NCBI GenBank assembly: GCA_910580185.1
Contig: CAJTWC010000001.1
Coordinates: forward strand, 124,001-188,000
From: an uncultured Bacilli bacterium
GTDB taxonomy: Bacteria > Bacillota_I > Bacilli_A > RF39 > UBA660
Direction: 5' to 3'
Length of the DNA stretch: 64,000 bases
Positions 17,551-26,313 of this stretch are shown here, one piece after another (the stretch's first letter is position 1; every line of letters begins with the position of its first letter). The notes below the pieces were generated by a model. That model searched no databases and was not told the DNA's origin. It saw only the letters and a list, made by a program, of their open reading frames with translations. A program made the position numbers and the translations under genes.

Positions 17551-17581
17551 ATAATATCATTTCCTCCCCCCCCGATGTCAA
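17551..17581 (-). promoter_or_regulatory. Promoter with poly-G spacer (candidate phase-variable switch)
   Basis: On the minus strand, TTGACA (17576-17581) and TATTAT (17551-17556) are separated by 19 nt containing eight consecutive G (17566-17573). The optimal spacer is 17, so loss of two G would strengthen the promoter. The tract is the only long G or C run noticed in this AT-rich window. Confidence 0.6.
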
Positions 17582-17679
17582 TATTTTTTGAACTGTGGAT
17601 AAAACACATTGTAAAATAAATAAATTTGTTTATTTTATTAAAAATTTAGTATATAATTTAATATATGATAGGAGGAAAT

Positions 17680-18492
17680 ATGAAATTTTTGCAGATTTTA
17701 CAATACGTTATTTTAGGGCTAATACAAGGATTTACGGAACCTATTCCAATATCATCAAGTGGACACTTAGTAATATTTAAAAACATCTTTAATCTAGATA
17801 CATTAAATGATATTAATTTTGAGATAGTTGTTAATTTTGGATCTTTTATAGCAATATGTTTCCTATTTAGAAAAGAAATAATAAAAATAATAAGTGATTT
17901 CTTTAATTATATAAAAACAAAAAAAGAAGACTATAAAGAAAACTATAAATATGCATGGCTAATCGTTATAGGAACAATTCCCGCTGGTATATTTGGTATC
18001 ATCTTAAAAGATAAAATAGATTTGGTATCAGAAAACGTAAAATTAGTTGGTATAGCGCTTTTAATAACCGCTCTTGCATTATTCTTAATTAAAGATACTA
18101 AAGGAAAAAAAGAAAAAAATGAAATAACGATATTTGATAGTATTATAATTGGTTTATTTCAAGTAATAGCATTATTTCCGGGAATATCTAGAAGTGGTGC
18201 AACAGTAGTTGGTGGAATGACTAGGGGTTTAAATAGAAAAACCGCTGTTAATTACTCTTTTATGCTTTATCTTCCAATTAGTTTAGCAACCATGGTACTA
18301 GGTGTTAAAGATTTAATAGAAACAGCAAATATAAACAGTTTAATATTACCATATACCTTAGGAATGATAGCAAGCTGTATCGTTACATACTTTAGTGCTA
18401 AATGGTTTATTAACATAATGAAAAAAGGTAAATTAGGATACTTTTCGATATACTGTTTAATCGTTGGAATTTTAGTATTATTATTCATTTAA
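17680..18492 (+). CDS. uppP: Undecaprenyl-diphosphatase
   Basis: An integral membrane enzyme of 270 residues that dephosphorylates undecaprenyl pyrophosphate, recycling the carrier for peptidoglycan and other wall polymers. The two signature motifs are E20-PIPISSSGHL30 and FPGISRSGATVVGGMTRG, on a frame of seven to eight helices. The canonical first motif has FLPISSSGH, so Pro-Ile here is a mild variant. The start at 17680 has AGGAGG a few nt upstream; the ORF begins earlier at 17665 but with no ribosome site. It stands alone on the plus strand with a terminator behind. Confidence 0.95.
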   Translation: MKFLQILQYVILGLIQGFTEPIPISSSGHLVIFKNIFNLDTLNDINFEIVVNFGSFIAICFLFRKEIIKIISDFFNYIKTKKEDYKENYKYAWLIVIGTIPAGIFGIILKDKIDLVSENVKLVGIALLITALALFLIKDTKGKKEKNEITIFDSIIIGLFQVIALFPGISRSGATVVGGMTRGLNRKTAVNYSFMLYLPISLATMVLGVKDLIETANINSLILPYTLGMIASCIVTYFSAKWFINIMKKGKLGYFSIYCLIVGILVLLFI

Positions 18493-18520
18493 AAAAGGCT
18501 TTAAAGAAAAAGCCTTTTTT
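18491..18520 (+). terminator. Terminator of uppP
   Basis: AAAAAAGGCTTT pairs with AAAGCCTTTTTT around a short A-rich loop, directly after the uppP stop. It is probably used in both directions, as the small gene at 18528 converges on it. Confidence 0.85.
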
Positions 18521-18527
18521 ATAACCT

Positions 18528-18662
18528 TTATTTTAATCTGTTAACTATACTATCATTAGTCATAAGACATATACCAATAACTATCATTGCAATTAATAGG
18601 ACAATACATATAACTACCTTTTTTATAATGCTCTTTTTTTCTTCTTGTGTTAAATCATCCAT
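18528..18662 (-). CDS. Small single-helix membrane protein, 44 residues
   Basis: A short gene with a strong ribosome site (TAGGAGG) before ATG 18662. The N-terminus is charged (MDDLTQEEKKSIIKK), followed by one membrane helix (VVICIVLLIAMIVIGICLM) and a short tail. It converges on uppP and shares the terminator. It resembles other tiny membrane proteins of unknown role that are common in Bacillota. Confidence 0.65.
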   Translation of the reverse strand: MDDLTQEEKKSIIKKVVICIVLLIAMIVIGICLMTNDSIVNRLK

Positions 18663-18716
18663 ATAAGCCTCCTATAATATAAATCAATGATAACATAAAT
18701 GTACGAAAACATCAAA

Positions 18717-19655
18717 TTAAAGATGGAGCAAAAAGTTTTCTAAACAAGTGTTTTTATCTTCTTTTCCACTTTTTATAGAATAATCTATTTCATGCAGTTT
18801 TTTTAATACATCTTCTAACTCATATAGCATATAATCTGTTTCTAAAGCAAGTTTAACTCTATATGGATGAACCGCTAAGATACTTGCTATATCCTTGCTG
18901 TTTTTACCTTCATTAGCTAATAATTTTACTTGATAAACCAAATTAAATTGAATTCCTATTAGTGCTATTATTTTTATTGGTTCTTCTTTTAATGATACTA
19001 AATCGTTATAACAAGAAAATATTTTTTTAAAATTCTTTTTCATTATTGCATCACAAAGATCAAAAACATTATCATTAAATGCCTTACTTGATATATTATT
19101 AATATCTTCTATTGTAATTTTCTTATCAGTATCCTTATAAATTATCATTTTATTTATTTCAGCAATTAATATGTCAACGTTTTTACCAACATAGTCAGTG
19201 AAATATTTAGCCGTTTTGTAATCTATATCATAACCTTTAGCTTTAAATTCAGACGAAACAAAACCAGATAAATCTTTTTCATCTATTACTTCTTTTTTTA
19301 TGACAGTAACGTTTTTCTTTAAGGTTTTAACTATCTTTTTTCTTTCGTCTAACTTTTCTGATAAAACAGATATAATAACTATGTTTTCATGTGAAGTCTC
19401 ACTTACGTATTTTTCTAAATAATCCAAGTTGTGATTAACATTTGTATTTGCACCTGTTAAAAATAAAGCATTTTCGCCCACTAATACTTTTTTATCACCA
19501 AATAATGATATACAAGAAGCATCATCTAATAACTCATCTATTTTATCTACTGATAAATCATATTTAACAACATCTGTTATACCAGATGCTATATTATCTA
19601 TTTCTCTTTTTATTAAACTGTAATCAGTTCCATATATTAAATAAGTGTCTTTCAT
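18717..19655 (-). CDS. holA: DNA polymerase III delta subunit
   Basis: The clamp-loader subunit that opens the beta sliding clamp. It has 312 residues from the ATG at 19655 (AAGGTGAT upstream). The N-terminal AAA-like domain begins TYLIYGTDYSLIKREID, followed by CISLFGDKKVLVGENALFL and KLDERKKIVKTLKK. Then come a helical lid and a collar domain (FNDNVFDLCDAIMKKN, EPIKIIALIGIQFNLVYQVKLL) ending in LENFLLHL. The degenerate nucleotide site without a P-loop is normal for delta. It follows the ABC exporter pair by a short gap. Confidence 0.93.
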   Translation of the reverse strand: MKDTYLIYGTDYSLIKREIDNIASGITDVVKYDLSVDKIDELLDDASCISLFGDKKVLVGENALFLTGANTNVNHNLDYLEKYVSETSHENIVIISVLSEKLDERKKIVKTLKKNVTVIKKEVIDEKDLSGFVSSEFKAKGYDIDYKTAKYFTDYVGKNVDILIAEINKMIIYKDTDKKITIEDINNISSKAFNDNVFDLCDAIMKKNFKKIFSCYNDLVSLKEEPIKIIALIGIQFNLVYQVKLLANEGKNSKDIASILAVHPYRVKLALETDYMLYELEDVLKKLHEIDYSIKSGKEDKNTCLENFLLHL

Positions 19656-19676
19656 ATATATCACCTTCTTTTTATA

Positions 19677-21443
19677 TTATATCAAATTATCTTGACTTGA
19701 AAATAATTTATAGTATTCACCCTTTTTCTTCATAAGTTCTTTATGACTTCCCATTTCATAAACTCTCTTATCTTTTATAAGCATTATAACATCTGAATTA
19801 ACAATGGTAGATAATCTATGGGCAATGGTAATCGTTGTTTTATCTTTTAATAAAGTATTAATCTTCTTTTGAATTATACTTTCAGTTTTAACATCAATCT
19901 TACTAGTCGCCTCATCTAAGACTAATATTTTAGGATCATTTATCAAAATTCTTATGTAACTAATTAACTGTCTTTGACCGTCTGATAAAGTATTACCATG
20001 GTTTTCTAATACAGTGTAATACCCTTTATCAAATTCATTTATCCAATTATCCAAATCAAGTTTTTTACATATTTTTATAACTTCTTCATCACTCATTTTA
20101 GAATTACCATATTTTAAATTGTTCATTATCGTGTCAGTAAACAGATAATTATCCTGCTGCATTATTGATATTTGTCTTCTAAGAGTATTTAAATCATAGT
20201 TTCTAATATCTATATCATCGATTAGTATTTCTCCATCATTTATATCATAGAACCTTGCCATAAGGTTTGCAATAGTGGTTTTACCACTTCCAGTTTCTCC
20301 TACTATCGCTATTTTTTGTCCAGGTTTTACTTCAAAAGATACCTTATCCAAAACTACTTTATCTTCGTTATACGAAAATACAACATCTTTAAATTTAATA
20401 TCACCTGTTATTTTTTTTCTTACTGGATTTTCTATATTCGTTATCGTAATTGGTTCATCTATCGTTTCTAATATTCTTTCTAAATAAGTTACCGACTCAA
20501 TAAAATCATCCATTGCTACAAAAAGGTTTCTTATCGGATTCCAAAACCTACTAGAATAACTTCCCATTGCAACTATCGTTCCAAGAGAAATACCTGGTAC
20601 AAGATAAAATACACCTATCGTATAAATTAGAACTTGAACAACGTTTGAGATAATGTTAGTACTACTCCAAGTTATGTTTCCATACACTATATAATCACAC
20701 CATGATTCAAAAAATTCATCTGTTAATCCGTCATGAATTACACCATTTTCTTTTTGTCTATTAAACACCTTTGTTGTATCTGTTCCTTTTAATGATTCAT
20801 ATAAATAAGCATTCATATTTGAGCGTTTATTATTTATCTTAAGTTTCTTTTTTCTTTTTATCTTGGTAGTAAAATTAAATATTAAACTTAATATTATTAC
20901 TCCAATAAAAGTTATAAACGTTAGTTTAACACTCGTTATTAGCATAAATATTACCGTTAAGAAAAGACTTATTAACTGCAGAATCGTATCGATTAATCTA
21001 TTTGTAATAAGTGATGATACACTTTCAGCGTAATCGGTTAATCGAACTAAAATCTTACCATGTGGCCTTGTATCATAATACTTAGAAGATAAATATTGCA
21101 AATGTGAAAATAAATCGTTTTTTAAATCTTCTACGATGTTTTGGTTTACCTTTACTAAGATGTCATTTTTTATCTTAATTGTTAATATAACTCCTATTTG
21201 AATAGAAATACCTACCAAGCATAGTTTTACTAAAGCATTAAAGTTCCAACCTTTTGTAATGTTATCAATCCCATATTGAATTAACTTAGCATAAATAAGG
21301 GTTAATAAGGTTGATGCTAAACTTACGATTAATGCTATAAATAACTTTTTCTTATAGTCTTTTAGATACTTAAGAGCACGCTTAATGTTTTTAAAACTAA
21401 AACTTGTATTACGCTCGTCCACGTCATATTTATTAACTCTCAT
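19677..21443 (-). CDS. ABC exporter half-transporter, canonical subunit
   Basis: A 588-residue half-transporter: an N-terminal six-helix exporter domain, then an ATPase domain with Walker A GETGSGKTT, signature LSDGQ (variant of LSGGQ), Walker B ILVLDEATS with the catalytic Glu, and switch His in TIAHRLSTI. Its start overlaps the stop of the preceding half-transporter by 4 nt (ATGA), so the two form a heterodimer of the BmrC/BmrD or TM287/288 kind. This one supplies the intact Walker B. Substrate unknown; drugs, lipids or peptides are all possible. Confidence 0.93.
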   Translation of the reverse strand: MRVNKYDVDERNTSFSFKNIKRALKYLKDYKKKLFIALIVSLASTLLTLIYAKLIQYGIDNITKGWNFNALVKLCLVGISIQIGVILTIKIKNDILVKVNQNIVEDLKNDLFSHLQYLSSKYYDTRPHGKILVRLTDYAESVSSLITNRLIDTILQLISLFLTVIFMLITSVKLTFITFIGVIILSLIFNFTTKIKRKKKLKINNKRSNMNAYLYESLKGTDTTKVFNRQKENGVIHDGLTDEFFESWCDYIVYGNITWSSTNIISNVVQVLIYTIGVFYLVPGISLGTIVAMGSYSSRFWNPIRNLFVAMDDFIESVTYLERILETIDEPITITNIENPVRKKITGDIKFKDVVFSYNEDKVVLDKVSFEVKPGQKIAIVGETGSGKTTIANLMARFYDINDGEILIDDIDIRNYDLNTLRRQISIMQQDNYLFTDTIMNNLKYGNSKMSDEEVIKICKKLDLDNWINEFDKGYYTVLENHGNTLSDGQRQLISYIRILINDPKILVLDEATSKIDVKTESIIQKKINTLLKDKTTITIAHRLSTIVNSDVIMLIKDKRVYEMGSHKELMKKKGEYYKLFSSQDNLI

Positions 21444-23146
21444 AGCTTAATCCCCCTTTTTTGAATATCATAAATTTCTTTATAAATACCATTTTTCTTA
21501 AGTAAGGATTTATGAGTACCACACTCTTTTACCTCTCCTTTTTCTAAAACAAATATTTCATCTGCGTCTTTAACCGAAAGGATTTTTTGTGCAATAATAA
21601 GCTTAGTAGTATCTAGGTTTAAATCATTTATGTTTTTAGTTACTTCTAGCTCAGTTTCAAAATCAAGGGCCGATGTGATATCATCTAGTATTAAAAGATT
21701 AGGATTAACAGCAAGCGTTCTTGAAAGTGATAATCTTTGTTTTTCACCACCTGATAAATCAACACCACCCTCACCGATTACTTCGTCAATTCCGTTTTTT
21801 AAGTTAAAAACATAATCTGCTTTTGCAAGTTTAATATATTTAATTACTTCTTTATCCGTTAACTTAGAGTTTCCAAAACGAACGTTATTTCTTATCGTAT
21901 CAGAAAACAAAAACGGAGTTTGACTAACATATCCAAAATTCTTTCTTAAAGAACTCATTTTGTACTCTTTAATATTTATTCCATCAATTAGTATTTCACC
22001 ACGACTTACGTCTTCTAATCTAAGTAATAATCTTGCAATAGTCGATTTTCCACTACCTATAGAACCTATTAAAGCATAAGTTTTCCCTGGCATAATATGC
22101 ATATTAAAATCTTTTAAAACAAAAGTTTCATCATATTTTAACCACACGTTTTTAAATTCTATTTCATGTTTTTTACCTTTTAATTCTAAAGTACCGTCTA
22201 AAATTTTTGATTTCCTAGATAAAATCCATTTCATTTTATTTAAAGCAACACCAAAGTTTTGCCAGTTATCTAAAAGTGTACTAGCATTTTCAAACGGAGT
22301 TTTTAAACACCACAAAAGAGAATCAAAAACAAGCCACTGTCCTATTGTTATTTCACCATTCATAACAAATAAAAATCCAAAAAATATAAGCAAAGCACAA
22401 ATAAGTTCGTTAAGTGCGGTAGTTGTTACATTGTAATTTATAAATTTATACCTGATTTTTAAATTCTTATTTTTAAGTGTTCTATTTTTAATTTTAAACT
22501 TTTTTATTTCTTCTTTTTCTGTTCCGTAGTTTTTAACTAGTCTATTAGAATCAATGTTTTCTTGTATAAAGTTGTTAAAGGTAGATAGATACTCTCTTTT
22601 ATCTTGATAGTTTTTCTTTGATGTTTTTATGTACCTATTTGAAAAGTAAAATAAAATTGGAAGTGGAATCATTATTATAAGTGTTAGTTTAGGACTTATT
22701 ATAAAACAATAAGTAAGTGCTCCAAAAAATCTAAGAATGGCTGCTAAAACAGTTTTAACTGTAAAACACATATTCATTCTTATTTGGTATGAATCGGAAA
22801 AAATAGTGGTTACTTCTCCTAACGGATTTTCATTGTAAAAGCTAGAGTCTAAACTACTTAATTTTTCGTACATTTTTATTCTTAACTTTTTAGCTAGTCT
22901 AAATCCCCAAGAGTCAATTAAGACAACTCCAAAATATGCTAAAACAGTGCCAAAAATAACGATTACTATGGTTGTTATGGCAAGTGGTAATATAACACTT
23001 CTGTTTCCACCAATAAGACCATCATCAACCATTTTTCCCATAAGTATTGCAGGAAAAATCATTAGCACGTCTCCAAATACTATCATAAAATTATATAAAA
23101 AATATTTTAGTTTATTTTCTTTATCAAAATCAAGTACCCACTTCAT
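21440..23146 (-). CDS. ABC exporter half-transporter, degenerate-site subunit
   Basis: A 568-residue partner of the following gene, with six membrane helices then an ATPase. Walker A is GSIGSGKST and the signature is LSGGE. Walker B ends LLILDDITSALD, with Asp in place of the catalytic Glu, and the switch position is Gln (IIAQKILSV) instead of His. These are the changes seen in the degenerate site of heterodimeric exporters. Together with LSDGQ in the partner, one of the two ATP sites should bind but not readily hydrolyse ATP. Confidence 0.93.
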   Translation of the reverse strand: MKWVLDFDKENKLKYFLYNFMIVFGDVLMIFPAILMGKMVDDGLIGGNRSVILPLAITTIVIVIFGTVLAYFGVVLIDSWGFRLAKKLRIKMYEKLSSLDSSFYNENPLGEVTTIFSDSYQIRMNMCFTVKTVLAAILRFFGALTYCFIISPKLTLIIMIPLPILFYFSNRYIKTSKKNYQDKREYLSTFNNFIQENIDSNRLVKNYGTEKEEIKKFKIKNRTLKNKNLKIRYKFINYNVTTTALNELICALLIFFGFLFVMNGEITIGQWLVFDSLLWCLKTPFENASTLLDNWQNFGVALNKMKWILSRKSKILDGTLELKGKKHEIEFKNVWLKYDETFVLKDFNMHIMPGKTYALIGSIGSGKSTIARLLLRLEDVSRGEILIDGINIKEYKMSSLRKNFGYVSQTPFLFSDTIRNNVRFGNSKLTDKEVIKYIKLAKADYVFNLKNGIDEVIGEGGVDLSGGEKQRLSLSRTLAVNPNLLILDDITSALDFETELEVTKNINDLNLDTTKLIIAQKILSVKDADEIFVLEKGEVKECGTHKSLLKKNGIYKEIYDIQKRGIKL

Positions 23147-23181
23147 AATACCTACTCCTTAACGCACTCTAATTATACAAT

Positions 23182-23207
23182 AAAAAAAGAAACTATGCTA
23201 GTTTCTC
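23182..23207 (-). terminator. Terminator of infC-rpmI-rplT
   Basis: AGAAACTA and TAGTTTCT pair around a 3-nt loop with seven T following on the minus strand. It overlaps the last codons of rplT. Confidence 0.8.
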
Positions 23208-23771
23208 TAATAATTCAGCCTTTTTCATTGAAGTATATCCTTCAATTCCTTTTTCCTTAGCCATTTTCTTAAGCTCAGCTACAGTTAATTTTGATATATC
23301 TTTAGAATCTTCCTTCTTTGGAGCTTCTTTTTTTGCTGGAGCTTTCTTAGTTTCTTCTTTTACTTCTTTTTTAGCAGCTGGTTTGCTTTCAGCTTTTGCT
23401 TCTTTAGGCATTTTACCATTTAATGCATCTTTAGCAATTACTACTAAATCAGAGAATGCTTTTGGTGAATCAATAGCGATTTCAGCTAACATTTTACGGT
23501 TAACAGCAACACCTGCTTTTGATAAACCATTGATAAATCTTGAATAACTAATTTCGTTTTCACGACATGCTGCATTAATACGTACAATCCATAACTTTCT
23601 AAAATTACGTTTATTTTGCTTTCTGTCTCTATAAGCATACATATATGAATGCATTACTTGTTCTTTTGCAGTTTTGAATAATCTATGTTTACTTCCAAAG
23701 TAACCTTTAGCTTCTTTTAATATTTTCTTACGACGTGCTTTTGTTGCAGCACCATTTTTTACTCTTGCCAT
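23193..23771 (-). CDS. rplT: Ribosomal protein bL20 with C-terminal extension
   Basis: Residues 1-117 are a complete bL20 ([47 protein letters not shown], then [18 protein letters not shown]). bL20 normally ends there. This protein continues for about 75 residues: a Lys/Ala/Glu linker (about 118-157), then a helical motif [18 protein letters not shown] with [10 protein letters not shown] that resembles the Rho N-terminal/SAP-type fold. That fold binds nucleic acid in other proteins. It is third in the infC-rpmI-rplT operon, 27 nt after rpmI. Confidence 0.95.
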   Translation of the reverse strand: MARVKNGAATKARRKKILKEAKGYFGSKHRLFKTAKEQVMHSYMYAYRDRKQNKRNFRKLWIVRINAACRENEISYSRFINGLSKAGVAVNRKMLAEIAIDSPKAFSDLVVIAKDALNGKMPKEAKAESKPAAKKEVKEETKKAPAKKEAPKKEDSKDISKLTVAELKKMAKEKGIEGYTSMKKAELLEKLA

Positions 23772-23798
23772 TATTTATTTCCTCCTTAATTCTTTATA

Positions 23799-24002
23799 CT
23801 ATAAAGTATCAATTATTCTCTTTAATCTATTTGCGTCAGCTTTACTTAAATCTGAACCTTTTCTACAACTTCTGTTAAAACTTGTTTTCTTAGAACCAGT
23901 ATTATGTCTTGAACCTGGTTTTCCAACGGTAATACTACCACTATTTCTTACATTTAAAACTTTTTTAGTACCCTTATGAGTCTTTTGTGTTTTCTTTGCC
24001 AT
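23799..24002 (-). CDS. rpmI: Ribosomal protein bL35
   Basis: A basic 67-residue protein with KTHKGTKKVLNVRNSGSITVGKPGSRHN and a C-terminal LSKADANRLKRIIDTL, as in bL35. It lies between infC and rplT in the conserved order, with good ribosome sites on both sides. Part of the large ribosomal subunit. Confidence 0.95.
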   Translation of the reverse strand: MAKKTQKTHKGTKKVLNVRNSGSITVGKPGSRHNTGSKKTSFNRSCRKGSDLSKADANRLKRIIDTL

Positions 24003-24014
24003 ATTTTATTCCTC

Positions 24015-24539
24015 CTATTTCTTAACCGGGCTAACCATAGCCATCATATTTCTACCTTCAAGTGTTGGATTTCCATCAAGTGTTCCAACTTCTTTTAATT
24101 CTTCTGCAAATTTCAGTAATACTTCTTTACCTTTATTGGTAAACTGCATCTCACGTCCTCTAAAACGTATAGATAACTTAATTTTATGACCTTTTTCTAA
24201 GTACTTTCTTGCGTTTGTTAACTTAGTGTTAAAATCATGTACGTCAATGTTTGGTGATAAACGGTATTCCTTCATTTCAGCGTTATTTTCTCTTTGTTTC
24301 TTTTGAGACTCTTTTAACTTCTTTTTCTTTTCATACTTAAATTTGTTATAGTCCATTAACTTACACACAGCATTTTCGCCCTTGTCGTTAATTAAAACTA
24401 AATCAAATCCAGCATACGAAGCTAGTGTTAATGCCTCTTCCTTTGATTTTATACCAAGTTGTTCACCATTTGGGCCAATTACAAGCATTTGTTTAGCTCT
24501 TATTTGTTCATTAATTGGCATGTCTTTTTCTTTTGCTAT
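24015..24539 (-). CDS. infC: Translation initiation factor IF-3 (AUA start)
   Basis: IF-3 of 174 residues that keeps 30S subunits free and checks the start codon. The N-domain begins INEQIRAKQMLVIGPNGEQLGI, the linker is Lys-rich, and the C-domain has SIRFRGREMQFTNKG and GRNMMAMVSPVK. The ATG at 24521 has no proper ribosome site. An in-frame AUA at 24539 stands 7 nt after GGAGGTG (24547-24553) and adds IAKEKD, matching the normal IF-3 N-terminus. Rare AUU/AUC/AUA starts are known for infC and allow IF-3 to regulate its own translation. Confidence 0.95.
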   Translation of the reverse strand: MAKEKDMPINEQIRAKQMLVIGPNGEQLGIKSKEEALTLASYAGFDLVLINDKGENAVCKLMDYNKFKYEKKKKLKESQKKQRENNAEMKEYRLSPNIDVHDFNTKLTNARKYLEKGHKIKLSIRFRGREMQFTNKGKEVLLKFAEELKEVGTLDGNPTLEGRNMMAMVSPVKK

Positions 24540-24560
24540 ATTAAAGCACCTCCATAATAA

Positions 24561-24700
24561 TAAAAAGTGAATACGAGATTAGTATTCACCTTAAAAAACG
24601 CATATTATCTATATGTTATTCACAAGTTGGCGTTTAACCCATCACTATTTGCAATCGGGTGAGATAAATACAATCTTCTTTCCTTCATATCAAAATTACT
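24561..24700 (-). promoter_or_regulatory. infC-rpmI-rplT leader with terminator (L20-leader type)
   Basis: About 140 nt lie between the promoter and infC. They contain paired elements (CTCACCCGATTGCAAA/TGATGGGTT, AACGCC) and end in a perfect hairpin GTGAATAC / GTATTCAC (24567-24589) with a following T-run. In Bacillota this operon is controlled by bL20 binding its leader and causing early termination. The structure fits that, but no model was run. Confidence 0.7.
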
Positions 24701-24705
24701 TTATA

Positions 24706-24734
24706 AGTATACAACACATTTTATGTTTTGTAAA
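24706..24734 (-). promoter_or_regulatory. Promoter of the infC operon
   Basis: TTTACA (24729-24734) and TATACT (24706-24711) with a 17-nt spacer. Predicted start near 24699. Confidence 0.65.
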
Positions 24735-24760
24735 GTATTTTATTACAATTCATTTTTTAT

Positions 24761-25666
24761 CTAATATTTATATGTTGATTCAGAATCAACATCCCCATAG
24801 TTATGGGGATTTGAAACGCTAGATTCGGTAGCTGATTCACCAATACCATATAATACTTTTAAATAATTTTCATCAGTGCTTAGTTTTTTATTAACTACTT
24901 TTCTAATTACCCTATTAATTTCTAACTCTAATTTATTTAAAAAAGTCATATGTGTCAATAAATACTTAGCTAAAGCATCATCAATAGTTTTAATATATTC
25001 TATTATAAATTGAGGGATTTCATTTCTATTAACTTTTGATAAATCAACACCGTTTTTACGAAGCGTTTTTTCAAGCACTTCATTTTCAGCTAGTAATTCA
25101 TTCTCGATGTCATAATCATGAAAAATACTATAAATATACCATCTTGCAAAATGTTCTTTTATTATTTCACTATCATTATTATTTTTAGATATTACATTAA
25201 AGCGACTTTCTGAATTTTCAGGCACCTTACCTTCTTCTTTACTAATAATTTCCATTGATTTGTCATCAACTAATTTATAAATATCTTCCTGAATATCATC
25301 TAAACCTTCAGTTCCTAATACTTTATCAAACAATTTATATTTATCAATATATAAAACTATTTCTTTATATTCTAATGTTTCCTTTTCATTATCAGATACT
25401 GATTCTAAATAAGTTTTAGCTACTGATAGCATTTGTGCAATGTTCTTTCCACATAGTTTTAATGTTTCCATAACGAATTTAGGATCTTTTTTTACACGTT
25501 CCGATGGAAAACGAATCATTTTAATATCAAAACTACCTTTTGTCTCAACAATCTTTTTAAAAACCGCGATCATAAATGGCGTATAATCTTCTAACTTTTC
25601 TACATCCACATCTTCTTTATCATTACCACTAATATAATTTTCAACTGTTTCTTCATCAAAATTCAT
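24761..25666 (-). CDS. Hypothetical acidic helical protein
   Basis: A 301-residue soluble protein with no signal or membrane helix. It looks almost wholly alpha-helical and acidic. One segment, KKDPKFVMETLKLCGKNIAQMLSVA, recalls the repeat pattern of DUF4116-like proteins, but only one copy is seen. I do not recognise the family. It lies between the infC promoter and rpe, 22 nt after the rpe-side gap boundary, and may be a separate unit. Confidence 0.7.
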   Translation of the reverse strand: MNFDEETVENYISGNDKEDVDVEKLEDYTPFMIAVFKKIVETKGSFDIKMIRFPSERVKKDPKFVMETLKLCGKNIAQMLSVAKTYLESVSDNEKETLEYKEIVLYIDKYKLFDKVLGTEGLDDIQEDIYKLVDDKSMEIISKEEGKVPENSESRFNVISKNNNDSEIIKEHFARWYIYSIFHDYDIENELLAENEVLEKTLRKNGVDLSKVNRNEIPQFIIEYIKTIDDALAKYLLTHMTFLNKLELEINRVIRKVVNKKLSTDENYLKVLYGIGESATESSVSNPHNYGDVDSESTYKY

Positions 25667-25688
25667 AATATTTACCCTGCTTTCTAAT

Positions 25689-26309
25689 TTATTTTAAATT
25701 ATTTATTTTATCATCATAATTACTACTATCAGTTATATAAGAGCCAGAAACAACCATATCACAACCTGCATATTTACAAAGTTCTATCGTTTTATCATTT
25801 ACTCCACCATCAATGCTTACAATTAAATCTGTTGGGGCTATTTTTTTAATTTTTCTTATCTTTTCTACTACTTCTTCTTTGAAACTTTGCCCCCCTGCGC
25901 CTGGAGATACACTCATAAATAACACTAAATCTATATCATCTAAGTAAGGAATGATTTTTCTTTCATCAGTTTCAGGATTTATTGCCAAACCTACTTTTAA
26001 GCCTAATGACTTAACATAATCTATTAAGCTAAAATCATCTATTACCTCAACGTGAAAAGTTATGTATTGAGGCTCTAATTTTGCATACTCTTTTATAACA
26101 CTATGATCTTTAACCATTAAATGTAAATCTATTCTTTTAGTACTAACTGCTTTTATATCTTTAACAACTTCTAACGGAAACTTTTTGTTATCAACAAATT
26201 TTCCATCCATAACATCAACGTGCAGGAAATCAGCACTTGATTTATTAACCTTTTTAACAGCGGATATTAAATTTTCATATTCTTTTAATATTGAAACTGA
26301 TACTTTCAT
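25689..26309 (-). CDS. rpe: Ribulose-phosphate 3-epimerase
   Basis: A 206-residue TIM barrel that interconverts ribulose-5-P and xylulose-5-P in the pentose phosphate pathway, feeding the transketolase also in this window. Signature stretches are FLHVDVMDGKFVDN, RIDLHLMVKDH, LFMSVSPGAGGQSF and VSIDGGVND, with the metal ligands His, Asp, His, Asp in place. It is slightly short of the usual 215-220 residues. It follows rsgA by 4 nt, the standard Bacillota order prpC-prkC-rsgA-rpe. Confidence 0.95.
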   Translation of the reverse strand: MKVSVSILKEYENLISAVKKVNKSSADFLHVDVMDGKFVDNKKFPLEVVKDIKAVSTKRIDLHLMVKDHSVIKEYAKLEPQYITFHVEVIDDFSLIDYVKSLGLKVGLAINPETDERKIIPYLDDIDLVLFMSVSPGAGGQSFKEEVVEKIRKIKKIAPTDLIVSIDGGVNDKTIELCKYAGCDMVVSGSYITDSSNYDDKINNLK

Positions 26310-26313
26310 TTTA

